A DNA stretch of 64,000 bases. Source: Ehretia macrophylla (taxonomy: Eukaryota > Streptophyta > Magnoliopsida > Boraginales > Ehretiaceae). Below the pieces are notes generated by a model that did no database searches, had not been told where the DNA came from, and worked only from the letters and a program-made list of their open reading frames with translations. The stretch spans positions 13,387,501 through 13,451,500 of the forward strand of contig CM075765.1 of NCBI GenBank assembly GCA_037974665.1, in the 5' to 3' direction. The translations under genes and the position numbers were made by a program. Of the stretch, positions 1 to 12,289 are shown piece after piece (position 1 is the first letter of the stretch; every line of letters begins with the position of its first letter).

Positions 1-474
1 TTATTCTGTCACCGCCATTGAGGTTGTTTTTAGACCGGCTAGAGGCTAAAGATGCCACAAGGAGGAGATTGGTTTTCGCTAGGGACCACAATTAAAGATC
101 AACAAAGGGAAGTCTTTTCTTTGATAGCAGATTGGGTTTGGATTAACTCGGACTCATACAATAATAGGCTCAACTTGAGCCCCAAGTTAAGAAATTCTTA
201 TAAGCATCCCTCTATACTATCTTAAGGAGGAGGAGGAAGGAAAAACCCTAGCCTCCAATAATATCTCCACCATGTGTGGTCCTTCTACCATCCTTCATTC
301 ATCTATGTCTTTAGAAATAATAAGTTGTTAATACCCACCACGAAAATGATTATGGAGGTAGACAACATGTGATTTAAGTTATAGAACTACGAATGTGAAA
401 GTCACATAATCTTAATTGTAGATTCTGAAAGTTTACAATAAAGTTTCTAAGCTATTCAATATCAAAGAAAAAAG
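1..474. other. Unassigned 5' edge of window
   Basis: I see no ORF of useful length, no recognisable TE terminus and no RNA gene here. The stretch has mixed composition with a purine-rich patch near 225-245. It may be the end of a feature that begins before the window. Confidence 0.3.
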
Positions 475-1750
475 TCATCATAAGATCATGAAAATTTGAA
501 GAGAAGAAAGGCATAGTGTTATAAGGGTGGTTGAGATGACATAAGGGGTAGCAGCGATTTGATTGTCATTTGTCTTAGAATACTATGTATAGCTCTTGGA
601 ATAGTAGTTTTCAAAAATGGCCTTTTCAAATGTCTTTCAAAATGTTTTGGAAATTTTTAATTAGTTAAATGTTTTACAAGTGGCAAAACTAGTTGAAAAA
701 GGTTGAGAATTCTCTTTTGAAGCTATATTTAAAATTGCAAGAATTTTTCTCTCTTCAGACCCCGTTACAAAAACTTCAGCCTGAATTTTAAACTATTTTT
801 CTGTCCTTGTCGGAAGACTATGCCGAACGAGCATTCGACCAGCACACGCGACCAATGAAACCAGAAGTGCCCCGATAGATTGCTAAGACAGTCTTGGTTG
901 GTAGTTTGCTGGGTGACCTACCGGTCGACCAACAAGCTCGACTGGCAGTGACAACACTTTGATTATTTTTCCGGTCAACCTACCAGTCGACCGACATGCT
1001 CGATCAATAATCTCAGTTTTTTGAAAAACTAGTTGTTTATATCTGTTGGAACAATTTTATTTATACCCTAACTATCCTTTTTTAGCAAATCAACCCTTCT
1101 AACAACAAGCAATTTCTCCAAAACTTTCAAACTTATTATCTTTCATTCAATACACCATTCTTGAGCTAACACTTACATATCTTTTAATATTCAAGTGATT
1201 TCATTGTAGTATTCAACTCATCATGAGGAGTTATGTTATTGTACTCACATTTATTACACAACAACTTACTTGTGTAAACTTTAGAGCTCTAGATTTGAGA
1301 GAGTCATCGTATGTAGAAGAGTGTTGATAATTCCTTCATGAACTCAAAGGATTGAGGTAGTAAGTCCTTAGTCTCACCTATATTTGAAAAAAGTTGTTGA
1401 TCTTTTGTAAACTCAAAAGAATGTTGTAAGTTGATTTGTGCTTCACGAACATTTGAAAAAGCATCTTACTGAAAATTTGACAATTCCTAAGGAGAGAAGT
1501 CCATAGGTGGTGGATTAAACTCTTGGGAGTTCGAACCACCTACAAATCTTTGAGTTTGTCTTCTATATCCTTCCTCTCTTCATACTTGTTTATTTTGCAT
1601 ATAAAGTGTTAAATAAATTGTCTTGGTCGTTTTTTATGATTAATAGCATAAAATTTTAAATGGTAATTGTTATATTTGACTTAATTCACTCCCCTCTTAA
1701 ATATACCGCTTAATTCACTCCCCTCTTAAATCTATCGCCCCATCACTTTT
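475..1750 (+). mobile_element. SIRE/Maximus-like Copia LTR fragment
   Basis: This stretch is collinear, with many substitutions, with the reverse complement of the LTR-like repeat at 37268-35742/21817-21555. Shared landmarks in the same order are a TTATAAGG-GGGGCAGCGGC-type block (about 520-555), a block of ACCGGTCGACC-type inverted motifs (800-1000), a GGTGGTGGATTAA-type motif with GTTCGAACCACC (1505-1545), and an end rich in TTAATTCACTCCCCTCTTAA. That end motif occurs twice here (about 1680-1705 and 1708-1733). The left end is truncated relative to the other copy and no target-site duplication is visible. Assignment to the SIRE/Maximus lineage rests on the style of the LTR (CACCCCC-type end), not on coding sequence; no pol is present. 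Confidence 0.5.
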
Positions 1751-2570
1751 GATTTTATGCAAATCATAGACTTTCTACAAGGAAAAATGGGAGGAATTTG
1801 GGCAATGCGGACACAAATTGTAGAAGTTGCAATTTTAGGATATAATTCTCATATTGTTTTTGCTAATTGCAAATATGAGTACCTCATAGTAACTTGTTAT
1901 ACTTGATGCCAAAAGAGACATTCAATAATTTCAAAGGTTCCCTTAGGTAAATCGTATAACTTTATTAACCAAATAAGTGTAATGAATAGGTTACCCTTGT
2001 ACTTGTTACTAATTAATTCTATTTTTTAACTCTCAGATATTTTGGGTTACCAATACCACATACAAACTACTCAGTAATTAATTTTTAAGTTGTTATATAC
2101 CTCAAGAAGTTGTAAGTTTTAAGACGTTTATGGTTTAAAGGCCATGCAACAATCATTGTGGATTTTTGAATTATCCAAACAACAAATGATAAAAAAAATT
2201 AGGAATGACAATGAGTCGATTAACCATGAAAAATGAAAAAATAAAAACTGAAACTGAAAACTGACAGTTTTAAAAATACTATTCATAACTGAAACCGACA
2301 AGTGATAAAAAAAATAGCGGGTAACAACCCAAAATCAATAATTTTAAAAAATCAATTTTTTAAAAATAAATTAATTTAAATGTTAAAAAGTAAAAACACC
2401 TAAAATAAAATAAATCAAAATAAATTATTAGTTGTGTGAACACATCCGAAAGGTCAGATCTACTCAGATCTCCAACATCCTCTTTTGTTTTGCAATTAAA
2501 ACAAATGAAAAAGATGAGAAAAATCATCAAAGTGAGCTAAAAGTTGAAAAAAAAAACAAAAAAAAACAAA
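1751..2570. other. AT-rich non-coding stretch
   Basis: A- and T-rich DNA without a convincing gene. A run of GAAAACTGAAACTG-like words lies around 2225-2300, and the 64-codon open frame at 2432-2626 is a by-product of A-rich sequence. It ends at CTAAC (2571-2575), the target-site duplication of the next element. Confidence 0.4.
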
Positions 2571-2575
2571 CTAAC

Positions 2576-4995
2576 TGTGAAGCCCGACCCAAGACCACAT
2601 ATGCATATAACTTATATCATGCATAATAAGATCATTTTAACTGCATTTACTTTCTTTTATATGCTTTTCTATTGGTCTATGTGAGTTCATCTCAATTTAC
2701 GTGTGTTTTATCATTTACCGTACATTTGAGTAATCTAGAGGATGAATACGTATTTAGACTCAGTTATATAGACTAGCTAACTAGAATAATTAAATTAGAA
2801 CTAGAGCACTTAGAATGGGACAACATGACAGGCAAGAAAATAAGCTTTTAGTTGGGGGCACTCTAGTCATTTGGACAACTTAGCAAAATATCCTACCTAA
2901 CAAAGCTAAACATACAACACACGATCAAATACACTTTACACACACTTACACAGCTGAGCTAGAAAAGAAAAGAGAAAAGAGAAGAAATGAAGAAGAATGA
3001 GAATAGAGATTCAGACATTTTCATTCTCGCATTTCCTAGCTGCAGGATCATCTTTCTTCTACTAGGGTTTCTCATTTCTTCTACTAAGATGAGGATGTTT
3101 TTTAAAAGTTTTGAAAAGATCATACGTTGTGAATTAAGTGTTTATATGCTTGTTGAGTTGATAAGAGTTAAGTTGAGTGGAGTTTGTTCAGTACAATTTG
3201 GTCTAGGGTTGAAGAATGCTTGGTATATACGTTGAATGTAAGTAACTGGGTTCTCCAACAATGTCTAACAAATCTCTTGAATAGAGGACATTAGGATTAA
3301 GTTCGGAATACAGAACCATCGGAAGGCATAGCCTCATCCGATGACACCACTAGGGACTAGATGAGGAACTGGATGGAACCTCATCCGGTTACCCTTGTTC
3401 GGTGCCACCTTTTGGCACCGGATGAGGATCGGATGAGGCCTCATCCGGTTGTGAAGCCAAGGGTCAGATGATGGACCCCGATGAGGCATCATCTGGTTAT
3501 CTCATATGGACCCTTTTGCCTCTGCTTGTTTCTTTTGCCTTGAGTTGCTAGCTTTATCTTTATGTTATTAACTTAGTTACTTATTTATCCATGGCTTTAT
3601 TAGCTTTAATAAGTTAGTTAATGCTTTAATAAGTTATCGATTGCCTTATTAGATTATTGTGTTATCATACTTACTGAGCCTTACTCTTTTAACTTTGATG
3701 ATGGATCATTAGGCAAACTTGAGGATAACTATTACACCTAACACTGCTTAGTTATCCGTTTATATGCTTACCTAAATGTTGATTGGGTAATTGTGCATTT
3801 ATACTTTAATTGAATGGTTTGTGCTCGGCGGTTATAACCATTATTGATTGAGGAATTGACGGGACCTCCGGACAATGACGGGCTTGCCGGTATATCTCGA
3901 GCCTCAATGTATTGATTCCTGCTCTTGCTAGGACCCACTGATCCTCCTGCAGGTCGGGATCCAGTGATATCTTGGAAGAGTTAGGGTATTTAACTATTAT
4001 TGAATCTCGAGTGTCTCTTGTTCCTTGCTTGTATATTCGTGCATGGCATATTTATCAACTGATTACGAAAAGATAAAACCTTGCGAAAACTCCCTTTCCC
4101 GATAATCCTCACTGAGCTATATGCAGGATTAGTTCATCCCTCTTTTAATATTTCAAGTGAGACTGAGACTGAGCAGGCCGCTCAAGATGATGAAGAAACT
4201 CCTTGGTGTAATCCTGAGGATTTCTGTTTTATGTGACTTTCCTTGTTGATGTAGCTTAAAGAACTACTGATATAACTTATTCTTTTGGACAACTATGTTG
4301 TAACTAAGTATGTTATTATTTTGAGTATGTTATTCTTTTGAGACCTAGAAACCTAACTGTGGGATAGATATTATGTTTGAATAGGTGGTTCGAGGTCTTG
4401 TACATACTGAGGTTTTCCTCTAAGGCCGAGGTTATGGCAGACGTTTGAACTTGTATGGAATATGAATGGATGAACAGGTTATTAAGTCATTGATTTACAG
4501 GTTTTATTGATCTTTAACCATTGCGTTATGGCCTTATCATTCGTAGGTGTCCGGGTCGGGGCGTGACAGTTGAAACCTTTAAGGCCGATGTTTTGGGAGA
4601 ATTTCGAAAATCTTTTGAATTTCTTGTGCTACGTTTATGACGACTTAGGGTGTTACTTTCATATCTTGCAGGGCCTAAGTAACAACACGTCATGTTTCGG
4701 CCTTAATCTAGCGTTAGGTCGAGGTCATGGCTGTAGACTTAATTATTAGTGATGAAGTTTGTATAATAGGTATTGTTGAATTAATGTAATTTTGCAATTT
4801 GAATTCTAATATTGAGATATACTCGGCGAGCGTTGATGTTTTATAGTTAATAGAGCTCGGGTTATTGTCTTGTGCCTTAACGGATTTGGGCAGAGTGATC
4901 TCCCTGGGCCTGTGGTATCACGATCCCAGAGATGTTTTGGAGGTTGCCGTGGTATCAGAGACTGTTTTAGCAATTGAGGAAATGGGGTCGTGACA
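2576..4995 (+). mobile_element. Gypsy-like LTR insertion with CTAAC TSD
   Basis: The insertion starts TGTGAAGCCCGACCC (2576) and ends GGGGTCGTGACA (4995), and is flanked by identical CTAAC at 2571-2575 and 4996-5000. A near-inverse terminus, GGGTCGGGGCGTGACA, also ends at 4568. The segment 2576-4568 could therefore be the LTR proper, with 4569-4995 being leader plus the last bases of a second LTR. Two primer-binding-site-like words (TGGTATCA at 4913, TGGTATCAGAGAC at 4950) match the usual initiator-Met tRNA primer of plant LTR elements and support the leader idea, although a PBS should abut the LTR. No gag or pol is present. Terminal motifs resemble those of the solo LTR at 7260-9549, suggesting related Gypsy families. 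Sure: insertion with TSD. Unsure: internal layout. Confidence 0.7.
3401..3447. repeat. Palindrome pair inside the LTR
   Basis: An inverted pair GGTGCCA/TGGCACC (3401-3407, 3413-3419) is followed by a perfect 18-bp palindrome, CGGATGAGGCCTCATCCG, at 3430-3447. Degenerate copies of the CCTCATCCGG half-site lie on both sides (about 3330-3500). Function unknown; see the finding on palindromes in several LTR families. Confidence 0.8.
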
Positions 4996-5102
4996 CTAAC
5001 ACTACAGAAAGTTGTAGTTTTGGTGGCAGAATTTTCTCAGCGTTTTTATTATAGCCACAAAAGCCAAAAAATAAACTACACTTTTAGCAGCGGTAAACAT
5101 TC

Positions 5103-5253
5103 ATTTCAAGGTATTAGCGACAGTTTTGTATTTCCAACTTTGAAAATTGATTATTTCAAGGTATTAACGGTGATTGTATATTTCCAACTTTGAAAATTCC
5201 GTCATTTCAAGGTATTAACGGCAGTTTTGTATTTCCAACTTTGAAAATTGATT
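5103..5253 (+). repeat. Three subterminal direct repeats (about 50 bp)
   Basis: Units begin at 5103, 5153 and 5204, each starting ATTTCAAGGTATTA and ending in CCAACTTTGAAAATT. Subterminal repeats of this sort are where CACTA DNA-binding proteins usually bind. Units 1 and 3 are closer to each other than to unit 2. Confidence 0.85.
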
Positions 5254-5673
5254 AAAACGTGCCTAAAAGGCTCAAACCCGTGATCTTTTAAATAGTTCTC
5301 AAGTACTTTACCGCATAGCCTATGCTTGTTTGATGCCAATTTAGGACTCAATTTTATTTTATACCCTCAATCAGCTATATGCCCTATATTTTTCTCTAGA
5401 ACATTATGTTCTTTTATCCTAAAAAACACTTTTTACTCAAAAAGCCACTCATATGCCCTAAATGCGAAACTCTCACTCTTCATCACATCAAAACGCCTCT
5501 CATTTGCAACTAGGGTTTTAGCGTAAATTCTCTTCTTCTCTCAATGGTTAGATCTAAGCTTAGCTCTTTATTCTTTTTTAATTTTGTGATTAATTATTGT
5601 ATTTCGTATCAATTTTTTTTAATCTTTCTAATGTGTGAAAGTGATGTTTAATCATAGATTTTGTGATTGTCTA

Positions 5674-5925
5674 TATATATATATATATATATAATCTATA
5701 TGTGTATCTATATATTTTTAAATACGTATGTGTATAGAAGTATGTATCTATTTGTGTATCTATATAAATGTAAATATATATATACATATATACATATGTG
5801 TGTGTGTGTATGTGTATGTGTATCTATTTGTGTATCTGTATAAATGTAAATATATATATACATATATATATATGTGTGTGTGTGTGTATGTGTATGTGTA
5901 TATATGTATGTATCTATGCATGCAT
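5674..5925. repeat. TA/TG microsatellite block
   Basis: Compound simple repeat of (TA)n with interrupted TATGTG and TGTGTA runs. The long open frames on both strands here translate to periodic Tyr/Ile/Val/Cys/His and are artefacts of the repeat. Confidence 0.9.
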
Positions 5926-6037
5926 GTCTGTTTCTATGTAGATTTTGGTTTTTGGCATAGAATATATGCATATAATATTCCAATTGATCTAATAATTAAG
6001 TTTTTTAGATTTATATTTACTCTGTTTCTAATAGTAG

Positions 6038-6226
6038 TATAGAGAAAGCATGTTTGAGAGGAAGAAAAATTGTATATTAACTATTCCTCTGTTACACGTT
6101 AAATACATGAGTATGAGCTGATAAGATATACAAGACTATCAACAGTTTACTATCACAACACTAGTAAAGACTTATCCTATAGATAAGTTGTTTAGAGTAC
6201 CTTTCGGATAGGACTCTTTCCTAATA
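6038..6226 (-). repeat. Copia 3' LTR
   Basis: 189 bp. In element sense it starts TATTAGGAAAGAGTC and ends CTCTATA, so both ends are TA rather than TG...CA. The purine tract GGGGGCA (reverse of 6227-6233) directly precedes it, as a polypurine tract should. It shares about 165 bp with the right copy, with roughly six substitutions and one ~10-bp length difference by eye. Confidence 0.85.
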
Positions 6227-7254
6227 TGCCCCCGCAAGAGGGTAATCCCATCGGTGATACCCATCTTGGAATGTAAGGTCTCAAAATGCAGCTTGACTAG
6301 CGGCTTCGTTAAAGCATCAGCCACTTGATTATGAGTTGAGATATGCGCTACGTGCAAAGAACCAGTAACCACTTTATCATGAACGAAATGGTAATCAAGA
6401 GCAAGGTACTTCATCCTTGAGTGAAAGATTGGATTTGCACAGAGGAAAGTTGCCCCAATGTTGTCAGAAAGAAGGCGCGGTGGGTTAGGCAATGGACAAT
6501 GTAGCTCACGGAAGAGATTTATCAGCCAGCATATCTCCGCAGTCGTGGCTGCCACAGACCTATATTCAGCCTCCATTGACAAACGTGCAACAGTACGTTG
6601 CTTTTTAGAATACCAAGACACTGGAGTATTACCCAGAAAATTCACATAGGCAGTGATAGATGTGAAATCATCCCTATTGCCAGCCCAATCTGCATCAGAG
6701 TAAGCTGTTAAAGCCAAAGCAGAGGACTTTCGAATGAGGAGACCATGATGAAGAGTATGCTTTAAATAGCGTAATGGCATTTTCGCAGCTGTCCAGTGTG
6801 GTTGGCGAGGTGCATGCATAAACTGAGCTAACTTATTTACTGAGTATGCGAGATCAGGCCTAGTGAGGGACAAGTATTGAAGACCCCCAATAAGTTAACG
6901 GTATGAGGTAGTATCAGTAAGATGAGCTCTATCAGTCAATGTGAGTCATGTTGAAGAGCTTAATGGAGTACTCGATTCTTTTGCACCATCCATATTAAAT
7001 TTATGAAGAAGGTCTTGTACATAGCGTTCTTGCGACAAGAATAGACCTGAAGAGTGAAATGTTGCCTCAACTCCCAGAAAGTAAGATAAAGTGCCTAGAT
7101 CTTTGATTGAAAATTTAGACCCCAAGGCTGCAATAGTCGAACGAATAAACTGAGTGGAATTGCCAGTGAGCAATAGATCATCAACATACACAAGTATGTA
7201 AACCACCCCCGATTTAACATGATAGACAAACAGAGACAAATCCGACTTTGAGTT
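6172..7254 (-). pseudogene. Copia pol: RT C-terminal half and RNase H
   Basis: The segment from 7254 to 6946 holds the RT palm motif YVDDLLLTG, then FSIKDLG and SYFLGVE. After a stop near 6946 and another at about 6893, frame 6873-6172 gives LTRPDLAYSV, the RNase H region with SDADWAG and SMEAEYRSV, and the C-terminal tail HISTHNQVADALTKP. The last codons run into the 3' LTR. The active-site YVDD is intact, but two stops interrupt this half and the upstream half lies beyond the solo LTR. In the living family this part copies RNA to DNA and removes the RNA strand. Confidence 0.9.
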
Positions 7255-7259
7255 GCTAA

Positions 7260-9549
7260 TGTAATACCCGAGCCCGGAATGTGAAATTTTCTTGTTTATT
7301 ATTTTGAAAATTATATTTTCTTAGATTCTTTGAGATTTAATTGTTACTTCTTTACTGTGCATTGCATATTGAGAGCGATAGATAGAGAGAGGTTCCTAGT
7401 CCTCAACAAATAGTGAAACTAGTATTTAGATGACTTAAATTTTATATTTTACTTGTTGTTAGCTAGAATTAAATTGGTGATGTTTGTTAGCTTTAAAAAT
7501 GCATGAAAATAAGGCAATTTGACCAACTTAAGCTATTTTGACTAAGTCTTGACCATTTGGCCAAAGGTTTGTCACCTTAAATAGTTAAAACAAGGCAAAA
7601 TGAAAAAAAATTAGAGCTGAAACAGCCCTTGTGCAGGCCGAGACATAGAAGATAAAAAAAAAAATAATTCAAATCTTCAAAAACTCAAATCTTCGCGTGA
7701 ACTCGTGCGGGGTGGTTTCCAAGGCAACCAGCGTTGTTTTCCTAGCGACTAGGAGTGCCTAAGGTATGGGAAGCACGTTTTTTGCGCATTTGAATAGCAT
7801 GTTTATCAACTTTGTGATTTTTAGATTTTATCCGTAGATTGTTGTTTTAATCGTTTTGAAGCTTCTAGAATGTTCCTTGACAATTTTAGAACATGTATTT
7901 ATGGATTTTTAATAGTTTCTGCAGTTAAATGTTGAGATTGCAATTTAAATAGTTAGTTAAATAGTAATTTATGAATAGTAAACCCTTGAAACGATGAAGT
8001 CGCTCCGTTATGCTGTCCGTTGATGTGAAAATGTGCTAGGTATGCTAGAATGCCTAAATGAATGGTTTATTTGGATTGTGCAATGGAAAAAACGAGAAAA
8101 ATGCCTTGGTGAAAGCCGGGGTCATTTAGGTCAAGTTTAGCGTTTTCTCGTTTTACGTGATGGTATTATTTCGGGAGGCCATGGAAGCACTTTTGGTGCG
8201 ATTATGGCGTTGGTTGGGTGTTTGGATAAAGTAGTTGTAGTTCAAACGAGCAAAAGGAGAAATCGGGGCTTTGCGTGAATTCTAGGGTAAAGTAGGGTTT
8301 CGGGATCTTTAGACGTGCCTTATGGTAACCTAGAAGGATTGGTGAAGTCGGTTTCCAAAACTCGTGGCTCATTTGAAAGTAGTAGCATTGGATAAGTTGG
8401 GGTCGTTTTGTTGATTTGTTGGTTTTCATAGAATATGGCTTGTAGAATACTTGTTAATGTTTGTTAATGCTTATTATGCTTGTTAGAGTTGATTTGGTTG
8501 AAATGTTTATCAATTGTTGCTATAGCGGGCAAGAGTAACCTACTTTGTTATTCTCCCACGTGAGGCTTTATTGCTCGATTGTTGCATCGTATCTTGTCTT
8601 GCATTCATAGAGTCAGGGGCGGAGTGATGGGCCTCTCTGGGTAGCCTCGGGTTGCCAGTGTTGGTTGCTCTAGCTCTGTGTCCTATTCCCTTTCTCGCTT
8701 GGGTTGCCTCCCAAGGAGATTTGGGTCGTAGATTGATGGATACTTCCGGGGTATTCCAAACTTGTGTTATAAGGTGGTTTGGGCCGGCGCGTCGTCATCG
8801 AATTCGTGATTGAAAGTTGCTCGTGGAAAAAGTATCGTATCCTTTGAATGAGTGTTTATAGTTTTAATGTTTGCCTTGCTTTATTGTTGGCTTTGTTTGT
8901 ATCTCTATATGATATTTGTATGAATTGTTGGACTAATTGCATTACATACTCCTCTCATCTCCGTCCTTGAGACCATTTGCCCTCGCTGAGCAATAGTTTT
9001 TGCTTATTCCTTTCTATACCATATTTTTACAGGAATAGTTGAAGCTGATCCTCTTGTGGTAATTGAGGAGGAAGAGCAAGTGGAGGTGTTTCCTTGATAG
9101 CACTTCTTTGCTTAGCTGGTGGTTGGTTGTCAGACTTTTGTGCGAGCCTTGCTTGATATGTATATTGCTTGGTCATCGCTTTATTTTGAGGCTTGTAGCC
9201 TTGTATGTAGTCTTATTTTGAGGCCTTTATGGTCTTTTGTTGTAAAGGTTTAAAGACTGTAAAGTTGTAAAGTTATACTCTTATGATTAGTAAAGAATTG
9301 CATACTAATAGCTTAACTGTTTAGTGGCACGAATACTTGTGTAGTATGCATGACATTTTTGGTTTGAAAAGTTGGTTAATAAGAAGATGTACGTTTTTGA
9401 AAGAAAGTCGGCTTGTTAAATTGTTTTTATGGCTTTCGCAAGTATTATATTGAATGTAGGGTTTTCGGATCGTCCACGGTACAGAGGAGACTCCGTCCGT
9501 GTGTCGGGTCCGGACTTGACCTTTTGCGGGGTTGGGTCGGGGCGTAACA
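7260..9549. mobile_element. 2.3-kb solo LTR (Gypsy-like) nested in Copia RT
   Basis: Starts TGTAATACCCGAGCCCGG and ends GGGTCGGGGCGTAACA, i.e. TG...CA with near-inverse 16-bp termini. It is flanked by GCTAA (7255-7259) and ACTAA (9550-9554), a 5-bp duplication with one G/A change. It interrupts the RT frame between LGFS and the SNSKSDL segment, which read on across the gap. No coding capacity and no second LTR, so it is most simply a solo LTR left by LTR-LTR recombination. Open frames inside (for example 8202-8429) show no recognisable domain. Confidence 0.85.
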
Positions 9550-9554
9550 ACTAA

Positions 9555-10798
9555 AGCCAAGCGACAGAATATAGTTTCGAAGCTCCGTAAACCAAGCTTT
9601 AGGAGCCTGTTTAAGGCCATAAAGCGAACGAAGCAAACGGCAAATATGGTTGGGACGTGAATGATCAGCAAAACCAGGAGGCTGAGACATAAACACCTCT
9701 TCTGTAAGATAACCGTACAATAACGCATTATTAACGTCCAATTGATTCACAAGCCAGCCATTTTGCATAGCAATAGTAAGAACAACTTGGATAGTGCTTG
9801 GTTTGACAACTAGGCTAAACATCTCTGTAAAATCAACCCCAAGTCGTTGATGAAAACCCTTCGCAAGAAGTCTGGCTTTGTACCGTGCAATTGACCCATC
9901 GGAATGATGCTTGACCCGAAACACCCATTTATACCCAATTACATTCTGAGTTGACTCACGCGGAACCAATTCCCATGTGTGATTCTTGGCCAGTGCACCC
10001 AGTTCATCATGCATAGCTTGTCGCCAAACATTATGTTGAAGAGCATGTCGAACCAAGGTTGGCTCCTCAGAGGGTGGCAATGAATATTTAGTAGCTGCAA
10101 GAGAGACAATTCTTTTGGGACAGTGTATGTTATTTTTAGAGCGTGTTTGCATGGGGTGATGGGATATAGAGGATGGTGGTGCAACTAATGGTGTTGCAGA
10201 TTGCATGCTAGAATTCTCACCTGAATAGGGTACATTGGCATGGTCAGAACCTGAAGGCATAGCGTTGTCGAGCACAGTTAGGGCGGCAGCAGTAGATGAT
10301 GTAGTGTTTGAAGCAGGCAAGGGAGAGAGAGGATGGGGACATGCCTTAATAAGGGAGGGAGCAGGTACCTGTGAAGCAAGAAGCAAAGAGCAAAGAGCCA
10401 ATAGGGGAAATTATAAGGGACGTGGAAGGAGGCAATGTAGGGGGTGAGGAATGGCCCTCGGCACCAAGGGACACGACTGGAAACCATTGGGAGAGAGAGA
10501 GGCATCAGACCCAGTGGCGTTGGCAGCTTTGGAAAAAGGAAATTGAGTTTCTACAAACCTAACATGACGTGAATAGTAGTATTTGTGGGATTGAGGCTCA
10601 TAGAAAATAAAAGCATCGTGTGTGCCAGAGTATCCAAGAAAGATACACGGCTTCGAACGAAGCTCAAGCTTATGAGATGCATATGGCCGAAGCCACGGAA
10701 ATCATAGGCACCCAAAAATTCGAATTTTGTCATAGTTAGGAGGACGCTTGAAGAGATTATAAAATGGAGAGTGACCTTGAAGATTTGAGGTTGGCAAC
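9555..10798 (-). pseudogene. Copia pol: integrase C-terminus to RT N-terminal half
   Basis: In sense order: RLPTSNLQGHSPF and FGCL (integrase C-terminal region, about 10798-10705), a low-complexity linker, then MQTRSKNN, the RT start NHTWELVP, YKWVFRVK, YKARLLAKGF, LDVNNALL and LYGLKQAPKAWF. A stop near 10400 separates the linker from the RT. The frame then runs open to the solo LTR junction at 9554; the last ~35 codons of the longer open frame (below 9550) belong to the inserted LTR, not to RT. Confidence 0.88.
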
Positions 10799-11866
10799 CT
10801 ATTTATAAGATAAACTGTAGTGAAACGCAAAAGACCAAAACGATAGAGGCAATGAGGCACGACGGAGAAGAGCAAGGCCACACTCAACAATGTGACGATG
10901 CCACCTTTCCGCAGTAGCGACATGCTCCGGTGTATATAGGGGAGAAATTAGATGTTGTATACCATGATGTGCAAAAACATTTCGTAGCCCCTTATATTCA
11001 GTTCCACCGTTCGAGTAGATAGTTGCAATTGAAGTTTGGAATTGGTTTTCTACCATTAACTTAAACTGAGTAAAAATAGAGAATACATCAGATTTGAAAG
11101 ATAACAGAAAGAACCATGAATATTTAATAAAATGATCAACGAATAATAAATAATATGAGAATCCATTTATAGAGCGAATAGGGGCAGGACCCCATACATT
11201 TGTAAAGACAACTTCTAGAGGATGATTACTCGTTAGGCTAGACACACTAAACGGTAACTTATGACTCTTATTCGTAAGACACAAAACACAGTCCATAATA
11301 CTAGAGGCAGAGCCAGATGAAGGAAGATCATTGGAAGCAAGAAGCGGCAATGTCTTAGAGCACAGGTGGCCCAGCCTGTCATGCCAGGTGCGAATAGAAG
11401 TAGCCAAACCAACACACTTGGAAGTCGAGGAAGAGCATGCCCCATTAACTGGCCATTCATAAACATTATGCTTGCTCGGTCCCATTGTGAGAGGTACCCC
11501 CGTGGTGAGATCCTTCACATAAAAACAAAAGGGTAAGAACTCAACAGAAACATTATTTGTTCGACAGAATTGATTGACCGACACCAAGTTACGTTGCATA
11601 GACGGAACACAAAGCACAGGAGATAAATTAAAAGAACGAGATGGAGAGTTGAGCTGAGAATAGCCTGTGTGTGTAATATTCAGACCTGACCCGTCCCCGA
11701 TCACAACATCGTCTGGCCCCTCATAAGTCTACCCAAGAGTAAGATTACCGAGATCACTAGTGATGTGATGCGAAGCTCCAGAATCAAGAAGCCACAAAGA
11801 GGAGGACATAACAGCATGAGCCGGCGATGAATTCTACTGAGTAAGTATCCGCTTGGCAGAGTAGCA
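10799..11866 (-). pseudogene. Copia protease and integrase core
   Basis: The aspartic-protease motif LLDSGASHHIT lies at about 11760-11795, preceded and followed by in-frame stops. The frame 11704-10799 then gives the pre-integrase motif TWHDRLGH, CVLCLTNKSHK with a zinc-type Cys pair, and the integrase core VWGPAP, FVDHFIKY, GGTEYK, TAERWHRHIVE. Two catalytic aspartates are replaced by Asn: TNVWGP (codon at 11198-11200) and YSNGGTEY (codon at 11009-11011); the glutamate in TAERWH is kept. Both are G-to-A changes in the sense strand. The integrase is therefore dead by both substitution and framing. Confidence 0.88.
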
Positions 11867-12289
11867 CTATCGTGCAGAATGCCCTCTTTTATCACAAAAC
11901 TGGCAGATCACAACGGGCTTAGACTGCGACCCATTTTGTGGATGAGAATCATTGGGCTGCCACCACTGATTGTTGCCTGAGGAGGAGGATTTTACCACAT
12001 AAGAATTTTTATTGGATGAATTGGTCTTCTTACCAGAGCCAGAAGAATTGTGATGTGCGACATTCACAGTAATAGGAGGAGCACCAAGAATGCCAATAGC
12101 ACGCTGCTCTTCTCACCTCAGAAACGACTCGTACTCAATCAATTTGTCATGCAGCTCATCAAACCCAATAATAGAGTCACGGGCACGAACCGCAACAGCT
12201 ATCCTTTGAAAGTCGGACCCAACCCATTCAAGGTGTGAGTGATTAAATATTGAGGAGGAACAGGTGCACCTTGGAGAGAGAGTTCGTCC
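11867..12289 (-). pseudogene. Copia gag remnant with zinc knuckle
   Basis: Starts abruptly at 12289, next to LTR sequence, with AVRARD and GFDELHDKLIEYESF, the typical C-terminal helical part of Copia gag. A stop near 12115 follows, then an Asn/Ser-rich linker and the nucleic-acid-binding zinc knuckle CQFCDKRGHSAR-stop-C (CX2CX4HX4C, about 11905-11864) with a stop in the last spacer. The N-terminal part of gag is deleted. Confidence 0.85.

Noticed and set aside
5708..6042. Open frames of 91 and 104 codons on opposite strands
   Set aside because: Product of the TATG/TGTA microsatellite.
9321..9549. RT frame extending below 9550
   Set aside because: Sequence after LGFS belongs to the inserted solo LTR, not to Copia RT, which resumes at 7254.
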